Assembly (NCBI RefSeq): GCF_023283985.1
Contig: NZ_JAKIKU010000007.1
Location: 1 to 64,000, forward strand
Source: Shewanella electrodiphila
GTDB lineage: Bacteria > Pseudomonadota > Gammaproteobacteria > Enterobacterales > Shewanellaceae
DNA: 64,000 nucleotides
Reading direction: 5' to 3'
Position 1 is the stretch's first letter. Every line of letters begins with the position of its first letter. The notes below the pieces were generated by a model, which made no database searches, was not told the DNA's origin, and saw nothing but the letters and a program-made list of their open reading frames with translations. Of the stretch, positions 18,625-29,263 are shown in pieces. The position numbers and the translations under genes were made by a program.

Positions 18625-20583
18625 ATGGCTGAATTAAAAGAAGTTTTGGTTCCTGATATCGGTGGTGATGAAGTTCAGGTTATTGAAGTCTGTGTTGCAG
18701 TTGGTGATGACATCGCTGCAGAAGATTCAATTCTTACGGTTGAAAGCGATAAAGCGACAATGGATATTCCAGCACCATTTGCTGGTACCGTTGCAGAGCT
18801 AAAAGTAGCTGTAGGTGACACGATTTCAGAAGGTAAACTGATTGCAATGCTTAATGCTGCATCAGAATCGGCACCTGCGGAAGCTGCAGCGCCGGCTCCT
18901 GTTGCGACTCCAGCACCTGCACCAGAAGCGACAGCTCCTGTAGCACCTGTGAGTGCAACGCCCGTAGCTGGTGGTACAGAAATCATTGAAGTCTCAGTGC
19001 CTGATATTGGTGATGCTGAGAACGTCGATATTATCGAAGTACTCGTTAGCGTTGGCGAAACCATTGAAGCTGATACTGGCTTAATTACCCTTGAAACAGA
19101 CAAAGCGACAATGGAAGTGCCTGCGCCTTCTGCTGGTGTTGTCAAAGAGCTTAAAGTCGTTGTTGGCGACAAAGTCTCTCAAGGTTCATTAGTACTGATG
19201 TTAGAAGTAGGCGCGACCGCTGCTGCACCAGTAGCAACACCTGCTACAAGTGCCCCAGCTCCTGCGGCTCCTGCAACTAGTACTGTTGAAGTGAAAGAAG
19301 TGGCAGTGCCAGATATTGGTGATGCTTCTGATGTCGACGTGATTGAAGTATTGGTTGCCGTTGGTGATGTGCTTGAAGTTGATACGGGATTAATTACCCT
19401 TGAGACAGATAAAGCAACCATGGAAGTACCAGCGCCATTTGCAGGTAAGCTTGTTAGTTTAACGGTAAATGTAGGCGATAAAGTGTCTCAAGGTAGCATC
19501 ATTGCTACCGTTGAAACCATATCGACTGCTGCGCCCGTTGCTAGCGCACCCGCTCCAGCAGCTAGTGCACCAGCACCTGTTGCTGCGGCTCCAGCGCCAG
19601 TAAAAGCTGCGCCAGTGCCACATCATCCAAGTGCGGGCAGTCAGCCTAAAACAGGTGCAGTACATGCATCACCAGCTGTTCGCCGCTTAGCGCGTGAATT
19701 TGGTGCTGACCTGACTTTAGTTAAAGGTACAGGCCGTAAAGGACGTATTCTTAAAGAAGACGTTCAAGCATTCATTAAGTATGAACTTAGTCGTCCTAAA
19801 GCGTCTGCTGCTACAGCTGTTGCTGGTGGCGCAGGTGGCTTAAATGTGATTGCTGCACCTAAAGTTGATTTTAGTAAGTTTGGTGAAGTGGAAGAAATTC
19901 CATTAAGCCGTATCCAGAAGATTTCTGGGCCTAACTTACATCGTAACTGGGTCACTATTCCACATGTGACCCAATTTGATGAAGCTGATATCACTGAGTT
20001 AGAAGCATTCCGTAAAGAGCAGAATACACTTGCTGCGAAAAAGAAAGCAGATTACAAGATAACTCCGCTGGTCTTTATGATGAAAGCAGTAGCAAAAGCA
20101 TTGGCTGAATTCCCAGTGTTTAACTCAAGTTTAAGTGCAGATGGTGAGTCATTAATCCAGAAGAAATACTTCCACATTGGTGTTGCAGTTGATACACCAA
20201 ATGGCTTGATGGTTCCTGTTGTGCGTGACGTTGATAAGAAAGGCATTGTTGAGCTTTCACGTGAGCTAATGGACATTTCTGTCCGCGCTCGTGATGGCAA
20301 GCTTAAGTCTGCAGATATGCAGGGTAGCTGTTTTACTATCTCAAGTTTAGGTGGCATTGGTGGCACTGCGTTTACCCCAATCGTTAACTATCCTGATGTG
20401 GCTATCTTAGGTGTGTCTAAGTCGGAAATGAAGCCTAAATGGAATGGCAGTGACTTTGAGCCTAAGCTCATGTTGCCTCTGTCATTGTCATATGACCATC
20501 GTGTAATTGATGGTGCAATGGCAGCGCGTTTCAGCGTGACATTATCTAGCATTCTTAGCGACATCCGTACGTTAATTTTGTAA
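18625..20583 (+). CDS. aceF: Dihydrolipoyllysine acetyltransferase (PDH E2)
   Basis: A 652-residue E2 core protein with three N-terminal lipoyl domains. The lipoyl lysines are K43 (ESDKATMD), K160 and K263 (both ETDKATME), separated by Ala/Pro-rich flexible linkers. A peripheral-subunit-binding domain follows ([16 protein letters not shown] to about residue 390), then the catalytic domain with [10 protein letters not shown] (H625, D629). It transfers acetyl from lipoamide to CoA. The repeated lipoyl domains make internal DNA repeats. A strong terminator follows, so lpdA is transcribed separately. Confidence 0.97.
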   Translation: MAELKEVLVPDIGGDEVQVIEVCVAVGDDIAAEDSILTVESDKATMDIPAPFAGTVAELKVAVGDTISEGKLIAMLNAASESAPAEAAAPAPVATPAPAPEATAPVAPVSATPVAGGTEIIEVSVPDIGDAENVDIIEVLVSVGETIEADTGLITLETDKATMEVPAPSAGVVKELKVVVGDKVSQGSLVLMLEVGATAAAPVATPATSAPAPAAPATSTVEVKEVAVPDIGDASDVDVIEVLVAVGDVLEVDTGLITLETDKATMEVPAPFAGKLVSLTVNVGDKVSQGSIIATVETISTAAPVASAPAPAASAPAPVAAAPAPVKAAPVPHHPSAGSQPKTGAVHASPAVRRLAREFGADLTLVKGTGRKGRILKEDVQAFIKYELSRPKASAATAVAGGAGGLNVIAAPKVDFSKFGEVEEIPLSRIQKISGPNLHRNWVTIPHVTQFDEADITELEAFRKEQNTLAAKKKADYKITPLVFMMKAVAKALAEFPVFNSSLSADGESLIQKKYFHIGVAVDTPNGLMVPVVRDVDKKGIVELSRELMDISVRARDGKLKSADMQGSCFTISSLGGIGGTAFTPIVNYPDVAILGVSKSEMKPKWNGSDFEPKLMLPLSLSYDHRVIDGAMAARFSVTLSSILSDIRTLIL

Positions 20584-20590
20584 AGAAAAA

Positions 20591-20618
20591 GGCTGCTCAC
20601 TGTGAGCAGCCTTTTTTA
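20591..20618 (+). terminator. Terminator after aceF
   Basis: GGCTGCTCA-CTG-TGAGCAGCC forms a 9 bp G+C-rich stem, preceded by A and followed by six T. It starts 7 bases past the aceF stop. Confidence 0.93.
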
Positions 20619-20631
20619 TCTCGTCACAGGA

Positions 20632-20661
20632 TTGTGATCAGTATCAAACAAAGGGTAAAAT
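20632..20661 (+). promoter_or_regulatory. Candidate lpdA promoter
   Basis: TTGTGA (20632-20637) and TAAAAT (20656-20661) are separated by 18 bases and lie between the aceF terminator and lpdA. Independent expression fits the role of Lpd in several other complexes. Confidence 0.55.
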
Positions 20662-20739
20662 GCGGCCACCTTACAAGATTTGCCCACATTTTGCAGTTTG
20701 GACGGTTTTTCCGCCAACAAGAGAAAAATAGAGGAAAAC

Positions 20740-22167
20740 ATGAGTAACGAAATCAAAACTCAGGTAGTAGTACTTGGTTCAGGCCCTGCAGGCTATTCAG
20801 CAGCATTCCGAGCTGCAGATTTAGGTTTAGAAACGGTTATTGTTGAACGTTTTAGCACGTTAGGCGGTGTTTGTTTGAATGTGGGTTGTATCCCTTCAAA
20901 AGCACTTTTACACGTAGCTAAAGTGATCGAAGAAGCGAAAGAAGTTGCGCATCACGGTGTTGTATTCGGTGAGCCAACTATTGATTTAGAAAAACTTCGC
21001 GGCTTTAAAGAAAAAGTAGTTGGTCAGTTAACTGGCGGATTAGGCGGAATGTCTAAAATGCGTAAAGTTGATGTGGTTAATGGCTACGGTAAATTCACTT
21101 CGCCAAACACTATTGAAGTACAAGGTGAAGACGGCGTTAAAGTGATCCACTTTGAACACGCGATTATCGCTGCTGGTTCACGCCCAATTGAGCTACCGTT
21201 TATCCCACATGAAGACCCACGTATTTGGGACTCGACTGACGCACTAGAACTTAAAGAAGTGCCTGGTAAGTTGTTAGTTATGGGTGGCGGTATTATTGGC
21301 TTAGAAATGGGCACAGTTTACTCATCAATCGGTAGTGAAATTGACGTGGTTGAAATGTTTGACCAAGTTATTCCAGCTGCAGACAAAGATATCGTTCGTA
21401 TCTTTACTAAGAAGATCAAGAAGAAATTCAACTTGATGCTTGAAACCAAAGTTACAGCGGTTGAAGCAAAAGAAGACGGTATTTACGTCACAATGGAAGG
21501 CAAGAAAGCACCAGCTGAACCTATCCGTTACGACGCTGTTTTAGTGGCTATTGGTCGTACACCAAACGGCAAATCTATCGATGCTGAAAAAGCTGGCGTT
21601 AATGTTGATGAGCGTGGCTTTATCAATGTTGATAAGCAGTTACGTACTAACGTACCTAACATCTTCGCAATCGGTGATATCGTTGGTCAACCAATGCTTG
21701 CTCACAAAGGTGTGCATGAAGGTCATGTTGCCGCTGAAGTTATTTCAGGTCTTAAGCACTTCTTCGACCCTAAAGTTATCCCATCGATTGCTTATACTGA
21801 CCCAGAAGTAGCGTGGGTTGGTCTAACTGAAAAAGAAGCAAAAGAGCAGGGCGTTTCATACGAAACCGCTAGTTTCCCTTGGGCTGCAAGTGGCCGCGCA
21901 ATTGCTTCAGATGCAAGTGACGGTATGACTAAGTTAATTTTCGACAAAGAAACTCATCGTGTTATCGGTGGTGCTGTTGTTGGTGTTAATGGTGGCGAAT
22001 TATTAGGTGAAATTGGCCTAGCAATTGAAATGGGTTGTGATGCTGAAGATTTAGCACTAACGATTCATGCTCATCCAACATTACATGAGTCTGTTGGACT
22101 TGCTGCGGAAGTTTACGAAGGTTCAATTACTGATTTGCCTAATCCAAAGGCAAAGAAGAAAAAGTAA
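20740..22167 (+). CDS. lpdA: Dihydrolipoyl dehydrogenase
   Basis: A 475-residue FAD disulphide reductase, the E3 of pyruvate and 2-oxoglutarate dehydrogenases and of the glycine cleavage system. The FAD motif is GSGPAGYSAA at residues 13-22, the redox disulphide C45/C50 is in GGVCLNVGCIPSK, and the C-terminal HAHPTLHES supplies the His-Glu pair. The start at 20740 follows GAGGAAAA and aligns with the family; an in-frame ATG at 20680 would add 20 unrelated residues. Confidence 0.97.
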   Translation: MSNEIKTQVVVLGSGPAGYSAAFRAADLGLETVIVERFSTLGGVCLNVGCIPSKALLHVAKVIEEAKEVAHHGVVFGEPTIDLEKLRGFKEKVVGQLTGGLGGMSKMRKVDVVNGYGKFTSPNTIEVQGEDGVKVIHFEHAIIAAGSRPIELPFIPHEDPRIWDSTDALELKEVPGKLLVMGGGIIGLEMGTVYSSIGSEIDVVEMFDQVIPAADKDIVRIFTKKIKKKFNLMLETKVTAVEAKEDGIYVTMEGKKAPAEPIRYDAVLVAIGRTPNGKSIDAEKAGVNVDERGFINVDKQLRTNVPNIFAIGDIVGQPMLAHKGVHEGHVAAEVISGLKHFFDPKVIPSIAYTDPEVAWVGLTEKEAKEQGVSYETASFPWAASGRAIASDASDGMTKLIFDKETHRVIGGAVVGVNGGELLGEIGLAIEMGCDAEDLALTIHAHPTLHESVGLAAEVYEGSITDLPNPKAKKKK

Positions 22168-22194
22168 GCGGTAACAACTGTAGCATTTTGTAAT

Positions 22195-22221
22195 AAAGCA
22201 CCTTTCGGGGTGCTTTTTTTT
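22195..22221 (+). terminator. Terminator after lpdA
   Basis: AAAGCACC, TTTCG and GGTGCTTT form a stem-loop followed by a long T-run, 28 bases past the lpdA stop. Confidence 0.92.
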
Positions 22222-22369
22222 GGTCTAAGTTTACATGTAAGTGATATATTAAAAGAATGTATCAATAGTGATATTTTATCTGTTCAGTTACCGTCAGGCA
22301 TGAAGCCTATTTTTTCTTGCAAGGAAACGCCCAAACAAAACGATTCGTCATAAGAGTACTCACATAAAA

Positions 22370-25300
22370 ATGATAAAACGCGTGAACCAGTTTTTTACTA
22401 TCGTGTTTCTGGCTATTGTTTTTTGCACGCAAGCCGCTGCGGTAAACCTTGTACAGCGACTTTTTGATGCCAAAGATGGACTCGTTGATTACACCATTAA
22501 TGATATTACGTTTGATGATTACGGTTATGTGTGGCTAGCGACTCAGCAAGGTCTTTATAGAGTCAGCAGTTCAACTGTACGTCGAATAGACCAGCCAGGT
22601 AGTGCAGATGCGTTAAGTTACGAAAATATCAAATCATTAATCAAAGTGGGCAAGACTCATCTGTTACTCAAAAGTGATTTATCACTCACCCTTTATGATA
22701 TTTCAACAAATCAATTTTATAATTTGCTAATAGACCCTGTTGATAACTTTGATAACGACCCTATTACCAGTCACACCACACTCGCTAATGATAATGTGAC
22801 GCTACTAACAGAGTCGGGACGTGTGATGACGCTTGATAGCAGCACATTGCAGTTAGATTACGGCCTTGTATTGGATGATACTTTATCCTGGAATAGCATC
22901 AACCCTTTACAAGATAATCAAATTATATACTCCAGTACCAATAGGATTGAGCTTAGGAATGCCCTGGGCGAGTTACAATCTAGCATTGATTGGAATGTAC
23001 CAAATACATCGATTCGTGGTTTATTTATCGACAAAAAACAAAATATTTGGGCATATTCAAACAAAGGCCTTTTTAGCGTTGATTTTACTAACAAAAACAT
23101 TAGCAAAGTCAGTATTTCCCCATTTAATATCTATCAATTAGTTGAAGATAAGCTCGGTCATTTATGGATGTCGACCACTTCAGGTCTCCTTTCTTGGCAG
23201 CCTGATAGTCAAGTGATTAAATCTTATAAAGATGAATTAAAACGTGATTCTGACATTGACTATGTTGATGATATTGCTATCGATGAGCATGGTTTAATTT
23301 GGATAGGTGGATCGGGAGAAGGATTAGCTCTATTGGCCCTTAAACCTGATTTTCTATTAGATTATTTCAACAAGGCATCTCCATATAAACTGGTCAATGA
23401 AATGATTTGGAGCATCTATGCCGAGGGTGAAAAGTTGTGGTTAGGTGGAGACGGAGGACTCAATATTGTTGATAAGCAAGCAGTATCGACGAGCTTATTT
23501 TTACCTGATGAGTTTGAAAGCAGTGACTCAGTGTACAGCTCTTCTTCGTTAGATGATAAACACCTTGTATTAGCAACAACCAATGGCCTTTTTGTATATG
23601 ACAAACAGTCTAATCAAGAAATCGACTTTTCAGAGTTTGCACCTGATAGTAATAACTTAAGGGGAAAGGAACTATTTGTTTCATATAATGACCCACAGTT
23701 TAATGGTCGTACCTGGTGGGGAACACATAACGAAATTCATTATTGGCAACCTGGTTTTTTGGATATAAGGCAGGTGCCATTATTTACAGATGACGAGAGG
23801 CATTCAAAAACCAAGGTTTCAAGTATATACCGTGATCTAAGCAATAAGCTTTGGGTCGGCGGTAACAAGTACCTAGGCTATCTTGATGAGCAGAACAAGC
23901 TAGTGTCTTTGTCTGATATCATTGTCAGTCAATATCCCAATGTCGGCATCAATAATATTCTTCAAGTCGATGATAACCATTTATGGTTAGGCACTTATCA
24001 GGAAGGTGTATTGTTATTCAATTTGCAAACCCATGAAATCACTTCATTTAACGATGTATGGAATGTGGAATGTGATACGATTTATTTTTTCGAGAAAACC
24101 GCACGTTATAATCTTATTGGTTGTGAAAACAGCTTAATTCGTCAAGATATAAAAAGTGAAGCAATAGAAGTATTTTCTGTTCACGATGGTTTTACTGCAT
24201 CCGAATTTAATGAAGCTGCCGCGTTTTATGATCCCAAGGCAGGCCTGTATATCGGCAGCCCTGACGGGGCTATGCTAGTCGATGTAGAGAAGTTAGAACA
24301 TCGCAGCCGTAGTCAACAAATCTCTCTAGAATCAATTTCAGTTTATTACGAAGCAGAAACCGAACTATATCTGCTCGCTGATTCATTTCAAACTGTTCGC
24401 CCAGATGCCAAGTTGATTAGTTTCCAAATGACCACGTTTGATTATATTGATACGGCACCAATTAGTATTAAATATCGTTTACGATTAGATGGTTCGAACA
24501 AGAAATCGAATTACATTCTGTTGGAAGGCCAAACTCAAATTAATATTGCTGATTTAAGAGCTGGGGCTTATACCCTGGAATTACTTCATAAACAGCAAGG
24601 GGTTTGGTCAAGTGAGCCGTTCCAATTTCAATTTACAGTTGATGAATATTGGTGGGCATCACAATGGTTTAAAATGCTGGTGTTGTTCACTATATTATTT
24701 ATCGCATTTACCTCGGTATGGTTACGTCAAAAGCAAGTTCGAAGAGTCATTGGTATTAATAGCGCGTTAAGAGAAAGCGAAGATAAGCTACGCCAGTCTT
24801 TAAGAGGCAGTGATTCGGATTTATGGGAGTGGGATAATAAATCAAACCGTATTCATTTTGAGAATCAATCAGGTATTTTAGGTGAAAGACGGCAGTTTTC
24901 TTATTTAATTTCTGACTTACCCATTATCGAAGAAGATAAAGACACAGTGAACCAACAATGGATTGGTTTACTTAAAGGTGAACACAATTCAGTGGATGTC
25001 GAGTTTCGCTACTATCGAGGTGAGGAGAAGATCGGTTGGCTGCGTATTCGTGGGCGAGTGGTGTCACGCGATGCTGAATCTGGGCAATTAACTAAGGTTG
25101 CTGGGATATATACCGAAATTTCGGAGCAGCGAGAACTGCAAAACGAAATAGACCTGTTCGCCAAAGCGTTTGAGAACACGTCAGAAGGTATGTTGATTCT
25201 TGATCATGACAAAAAAATAAAAGTGCTCAATAGTGCGGCAAATACGTTATTAACTAGTAGTCATAATCAGTTAATCGGGGCATTTTTTGAGTCATTGATA

Positions 25301-26839
25301 CCCTCACAAAACGAATCTGAAATTATTGATAACTTACTGAAAAGTGAGCGTTCATGGAATGGTGAGCTGACTTTTATTGGCGAGTCTAAGCAGTATTTCC
25401 CTGTGTGGGCCAATATTTCTGTCATGCTAGATAAGCAAGGTAATACCCAGCATTATGTGGTGGTTTTCTCTGATATCACTGTCCGCAAACAAAACGAGTT
25501 AAACCTTCGTCATTTAGCCAACAACGATATGCTGACTGGTTTAGCAAACCGTTCTATGTTCAACAGCCGATTGAGTGCTATCACACAGCAAGCTCAGCGA
25601 ACAAATGAAAAATTAGCATTATTGTTTTTAGATTTAGATCGCTTTAAGCATGTGAATGACTCATACGGACATAGTATGGGTGATGCTTTGCTGGTGGAAG
25701 CCGCAAAACGATTGCAGGGCAGTGTGGGTGACAATCATTTTGTGTGTCGTTTTGGCGGTGATGAATTTGTGATTTTATTGAGAGATGCCGATGACGTTGA
25801 TCAAATAAACTTGATCGCTGAAAAGATCCTTCAAGAAATTGGCGCCCCCTTTAAATTATTTGGTCGAGAGTTCTTTGTTTCGACCAGTATTGGGATCAGC
25901 ATGTGGCCTGAAGACACACTCGATCCTGAAACCCTGATTAAAAATGCTGATTTGGCCATGTATCACGCTAAAGATGAGGGACGAGGCAATTTCCAATATT
26001 ATTCAGCAGAGCGAAACGCCGAAGCGCAATATCATTTAAGAATTGAATCAGAATTACGTAAGGCATTGGAAAATAATGATCTAGCGCTTTTCTACCAACC
26101 ACAAATAGATATTCTTCAAGGAGATAAATTTATTGGGATGGAAGCGCTCATTCGTTGGCAACATCCTGAAGATGGATTTATTCGCCCAGATGTCTTTATC
26201 AAAGTGGCTGAATCATGTGGGTTGATCATTGATATTGATCTTTGGGTGCTAAGACAGGCTTGTACAGACGGTGCACGTTGGTATGCATTGTATGACCAAC
26301 CTTTTCAATTATCGGTTAATGTATCCGCCGTTCAGTTCAGACAAATTGATTTTATTGACAGTTTGAAAGCGATATTAGAAGACACGGGTATGCCACCTCA
26401 CTGCTTGGCGATAGAAATCACTGAAGGCGTGCTGATGAAAGAATTACAGGTGGCTGTCTCACATTTAACCAAGCTAAAACAGCTAGGCATTGAAGTGGCA
26501 ATTGATGATTTTGGTACAGGTTATTCATCTTTGGCTTATTTACGAAATTTTGAAGTGAACACACTTAAGATTGATCGTTCTTTCTTGATCGATATTGCGA
26601 CAAACGAAGCTGACCAAGCCATTGTAAGCAGTATTATTGAGCTTGCGAGAAATTTAAAGTTACATGTGGTCGCGGAAGGTATCGAGTCAAACGAGCAAAT
26701 GGAGCAAGTGTTTAGCCGTGGCTGTTATATCATTCAAGGCTATTACTTTGCCAAACCTATGCCGCGAGAACAGCTAGATGCCTTTATTGGTATAACAGAA
26801 ACAAGCTCAACTGGGATAGACGTAATTGATGCTGAATAA
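22370..26839 (+). CDS. Beta-propeller/PAS sensor with GGDEF and EAL domains
   Basis: A 1489-residue membrane receptor. A signal peptide (about 1-24, FCTQAAA) precedes a periplasmic region of repeated two-component-type propeller blades (motifs like DDYGYVWLATQQGLYR and EHGLIWIGGSGEGL) and a Y_Y_Y-type Ig domain. One membrane helix follows (about 765-785), then two PAS-like regions (about 800-925 and 925-1045), GGDEF (motif at 1129-1133, intact) and EAL (E1258-A-L, with IDDFGTGYSSL). Both catalytic motifs are intact, so it may make or degrade c-di-GMP. The periplasmic ligand is unknown. It lies alone between lpdA and the patatin gene. Confidence 0.9.
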   Translation: MIKRVNQFFTIVFLAIVFCTQAAAVNLVQRLFDAKDGLVDYTINDITFDDYGYVWLATQQGLYRVSSSTVRRIDQPGSADALSYENIKSLIKVGKTHLLLKSDLSLTLYDISTNQFYNLLIDPVDNFDNDPITSHTTLANDNVTLLTESGRVMTLDSSTLQLDYGLVLDDTLSWNSINPLQDNQIIYSSTNRIELRNALGELQSSIDWNVPNTSIRGLFIDKKQNIWAYSNKGLFSVDFTNKNISKVSISPFNIYQLVEDKLGHLWMSTTSGLLSWQPDSQVIKSYKDELKRDSDIDYVDDIAIDEHGLIWIGGSGEGLALLALKPDFLLDYFNKASPYKLVNEMIWSIYAEGEKLWLGGDGGLNIVDKQAVSTSLFLPDEFESSDSVYSSSSLDDKHLVLATTNGLFVYDKQSNQEIDFSEFAPDSNNLRGKELFVSYNDPQFNGRTWWGTHNEIHYWQPGFLDIRQVPLFTDDERHSKTKVSSIYRDLSNKLWVGGNKYLGYLDEQNKLVSLSDIIVSQYPNVGINNILQVDDNHLWLGTYQEGVLLFNLQTHEITSFNDVWNVECDTIYFFEKTARYNLIGCENSLIRQDIKSEAIEVFSVHDGFTASEFNEAAAFYDPKAGLYIGSPDGAMLVDVEKLEHRSRSQQISLESISVYYEAETELYLLADSFQTVRPDAKLISFQMTTFDYIDTAPISIKYRLRLDGSNKKSNYILLEGQTQINIADLRAGAYTLELLHKQQGVWSSEPFQFQFTVDEYWWASQWFKMLVLFTILFIAFTSVWLRQKQVRRVIGINSALRESEDKLRQSLRGSDSDLWEWDNKSNRIHFENQSGILGERRQFSYLISDLPIIEEDKDTVNQQWIGLLKGEHNSVDVEFRYYRGEEKIGWLRIRGRVVSRDAESGQLTKVAGIYTEISEQRELQNEIDLFAKAFENTSEGMLILDHDKKIKVLNSAANTLLTSSHNQLIGAFFESLIPSQNESEIIDNLLKSERSWNGELTFIGESKQYFPVWANISVMLDKQGNTQHYVVVFSDITVRKQNELNLRHLANNDMLTGLANRSMFNSRLSAITQQAQRTNEKLALLFLDLDRFKHVNDSYGHSMGDALLVEAAKRLQGSVGDNHFVCRFGGDEFVILLRDADDVDQINLIAEKILQEIGAPFKLFGREFFVSTSIGISMWPEDTLDPETLIKNADLAMYHAKDEGRGNFQYYSAERNAEAQYHLRIESELRKALENNDLALFYQPQIDILQGDKFIGMEALIRWQHPEDGFIRPDVFIKVAESCGLIIDIDLWVLRQACTDGARWYALYDQPFQLSVNVSAVQFRQIDFIDSLKAILEDTGMPPHCLAIEITEGVLMKELQVAVSHLTKLKQLGIEVAIDDFGTGYSSLAYLRNFEVNTLKIDRSFLIDIATNEADQAIVSSIIELARNLKLHVVAEGIESNEQMEQVFSRGCYIIQGYYFAKPMPREQLDAFIGITETSSTGIDVIDAE

Positions 26840-26972
26840 CATTGAAATTCAAACTCGAAAACGACTTAATGAAAATACTAACTGTTAATTTAGTGTTTAA
26901 AAGGTTTTATTAATGTTGGGGTTTCTTTGTTAGAATGGCGCCGATAATAACTTAAAGAAAGGGATCCTTTAT

Positions 26973-29198
26973 ATGGGGCGCAAAATCACACTGCTAATGT
27001 TACTGAGTATAGTACTGAGTATGGTCATAAGTATGGCTAATGCTCAAGAACGACCTTCAGTCGGATTAGTATTAAGTGGTGGTGGAGCAAAAGGGTCTGC
27101 TCATATTGGCGTGCTTAAAGTACTAGAGAAAAACCGCATTCCGGTGGATTATGTCACGGGTACCAGTATTGGTTCCTATGTCGGTGGTATGTATGCACTG
27201 GGTTATACCGCCACTGAAATTGAAGACATCATGCTTAACTCTCCATGGGCAGAAGGTTATTCAGATACCATTCCCCGTGAAGACCTTTCATTTCGAGACA
27301 AACAACACCGCGATAAATTCAATATCCCCATTAACATAGGTTATAAAGATGGCGGGCTTGCTGCCCCCAGTGGCTTGTTACGAGGCCAGACTATGTCGCA
27401 GTTATTGCGTGACTCAACCGATTTGGTTGAACAGTTTGGCGACTTCGACGACTTAGCTATTCCGTTTCGCGCTGTGGCCACTGACTTAACGACCAGCCAT
27501 GCTGTGATATTAACAAAAGGCAGTATTGTCAAAGCCATGCAAGCTTCAGCGACCGTTCCTGGCGCACTTCAACCAGCTGAAATTGATGGTAAATTATTGG
27601 TTGATGGTGGTATATCCAACAATATGCCTATCGATGTGATTAAAGCGATGGGCGCCGATGTTGTGATAGCGATTGATATTGGCTCACCACTGGCCTCTAA
27701 AGAAGAACTGGATAGCACGATAGCGGTACTTGAACAGCTGTCGACTATTCTGACCATGGCCACGACTCAACATCAGAAGACATTGCTGGTTGAAGGTGAT
27801 GTGCTTATTCGTCCTGCCATTGATGATATGAGCACCACTGATTTTGAAATTATGCCTCAGGCATTAGAAGCGGGTCGAATAGCTGGTGAAGCAGCATTGC
27901 CAATGCTGGCTCATTTAGGCGTCAGTGAGAAAGAGTATCAGCAGTATCAAGCTGATAAAAAACAAATCAAAAACCGACTAGTGAATCAAGTTAACCGTCC
28001 TGCTACGCAAATCGTATTCGTCAATGATTCCAAGGTTAGCGAGCGATTGTTACGTGAGGAGTTGAACCTTAAAGAAGGTGAGGTTATCACCAAAGAAGCA
28101 TTAGAGGCTGGAGTAAAGCGGCTATATTCATTGAATAAGTTCGAGCGTGTTGATGCTGAATTTGAAGACACTGAAGAAGGACGCATATTAACCATTAATA
28201 CACATGCTAAATCTTGGGGGCCGAATTATTTTGATGTTGGCTTTAATTGGGAAGATGACTTTACGTTAGACTCAGCGATAACCTTAAGCTTAGCCTACAC
28301 CATGGGCGAACTGACTAATAATGGTGGAGAATGGCGCAATGAAGTGCAGTTAGGGTACGAGAAACGTATTAGTACTGAGTTTTATCAGCCGTTCAGTAAA
28401 GACCAAGATTACTACGGCCGTGTTCATTATGAATATGAAATCAAAGATTGGGATTTCTACGATGGCAATGAACGAGAGTATGAACTAAAAAACGCCTTAC
28501 ATCAGTTTGCGGTTGGCGTAGGTTACAATTATTCCCATGCAGGCTTAATTGAATTAGGTGCCGTGGGAGAAGCCGGTACTTTATCAAACCGTGCAGTGAC
28601 GCAAATCGATTTGGATTACAAGTCGAAAGGGGGTTACTTCATGGCAACCTTCGATACGCTAAATAGCATTAGTTTCCCAACCGAAGGGCAGCGTCTCACA
28701 TTTAAAGCATCAGTTCGTGATGAAGAATATAAAGGCGCCATAATTGAAGATTCCGGTGAGCTATCATGGCACTACGAAGCAGATTGGAAAGGTGCGTTAA
28801 AGCTAGGTAATCACGCTATTGTGGGCAAAATAGAGCTTGCAACCGTTGATGTAGACAGAGAGTTTACATTACATGTCTCTGAGCTTGGCGGCTTCTTAAA
28901 CTTATCGGGGTATCACAAAGGCGCATTAGCTGGGGCACATAAAGCATTTGGTGCGTTAATTTATCAATATGACTTAGGCCGTGATGTATTACTGTCAGAT
29001 GTTCCTTTATACCTTGGTACCAGTTTCGAAGGCGGTAATGTCTGGGTTAATAGAGATAATGTAGATTTAGATGATCTGATTTATGCTGGCAGTTTATATC
29101 TTGGTACAGACACTAGCTGGGGGCCTGCAGCCTTGGGTATGGGCTTTACTGACACGGGTGAACAAGCATTCTATCTATTCATCGGTAAAAACTTCTAA
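26973..29198 (+). CDS. Patatin-like phospholipase with POTRA and outer-membrane barrel (PlpD-like, type Vd)
   Basis: A 741-residue protein with signal peptide (about 1-24, ending MANA). The patatin domain has the oxyanion motif SGGGAKG (35-41), the nucleophile GTSIG (Ser65) and DGG with Asp211. A POTRA-like segment around 345-410 precedes a BamA-type 16-stranded barrel at the C-terminus, ending in Phe. This order is that of P. aeruginosa PlpD, the type Vd autotransporter that exposes or releases a lipase. The length (PlpD is about 730 aa) agrees. It has its own terminator and is monocistronic. Confidence 0.9.
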   Translation: MGRKITLLMLLSIVLSMVISMANAQERPSVGLVLSGGGAKGSAHIGVLKVLEKNRIPVDYVTGTSIGSYVGGMYALGYTATEIEDIMLNSPWAEGYSDTIPREDLSFRDKQHRDKFNIPINIGYKDGGLAAPSGLLRGQTMSQLLRDSTDLVEQFGDFDDLAIPFRAVATDLTTSHAVILTKGSIVKAMQASATVPGALQPAEIDGKLLVDGGISNNMPIDVIKAMGADVVIAIDIGSPLASKEELDSTIAVLEQLSTILTMATTQHQKTLLVEGDVLIRPAIDDMSTTDFEIMPQALEAGRIAGEAALPMLAHLGVSEKEYQQYQADKKQIKNRLVNQVNRPATQIVFVNDSKVSERLLREELNLKEGEVITKEALEAGVKRLYSLNKFERVDAEFEDTEEGRILTINTHAKSWGPNYFDVGFNWEDDFTLDSAITLSLAYTMGELTNNGGEWRNEVQLGYEKRISTEFYQPFSKDQDYYGRVHYEYEIKDWDFYDGNEREYELKNALHQFAVGVGYNYSHAGLIELGAVGEAGTLSNRAVTQIDLDYKSKGGYFMATFDTLNSISFPTEGQRLTFKASVRDEEYKGAIIEDSGELSWHYEADWKGALKLGNHAIVGKIELATVDVDREFTLHVSELGGFLNLSGYHKGALAGAHKAFGALIYQYDLGRDVLLSDVPLYLGTSFEGGNVWVNRDNVDLDDLIYAGSLYLGTDTSWGPAALGMGFTDTGEQAFYLFIGKNF

Positions 29199-29215
29199 CC
29201 GTTAAATAGCATCAT

Positions 29216-29246
29216 AAAAAAAGCTGCCATAGGGCAGCTTTTTTTA
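29216..29246. terminator. Bidirectional terminator between the patatin and HAD genes
   Basis: AAGCTGCC-ATAG-GGCAGCTT forms an 8 bp core stem flanked by A-run and T-run, so it can serve both convergent genes. Confidence 0.9.
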
Positions 29247-29263
29247 TGATGTAAATACCAGTA

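Noticed and set aside
18675..19421. Long minus-strand open frames inside aceF (165 and 80 residues)
   Set aside because: They lie antisense to the lipoyl domains and Ala/Pro linkers, have low-complexity Ser/Thr/Ala content and repeat because the lipoyl domains repeat. They are shadows of aceF.
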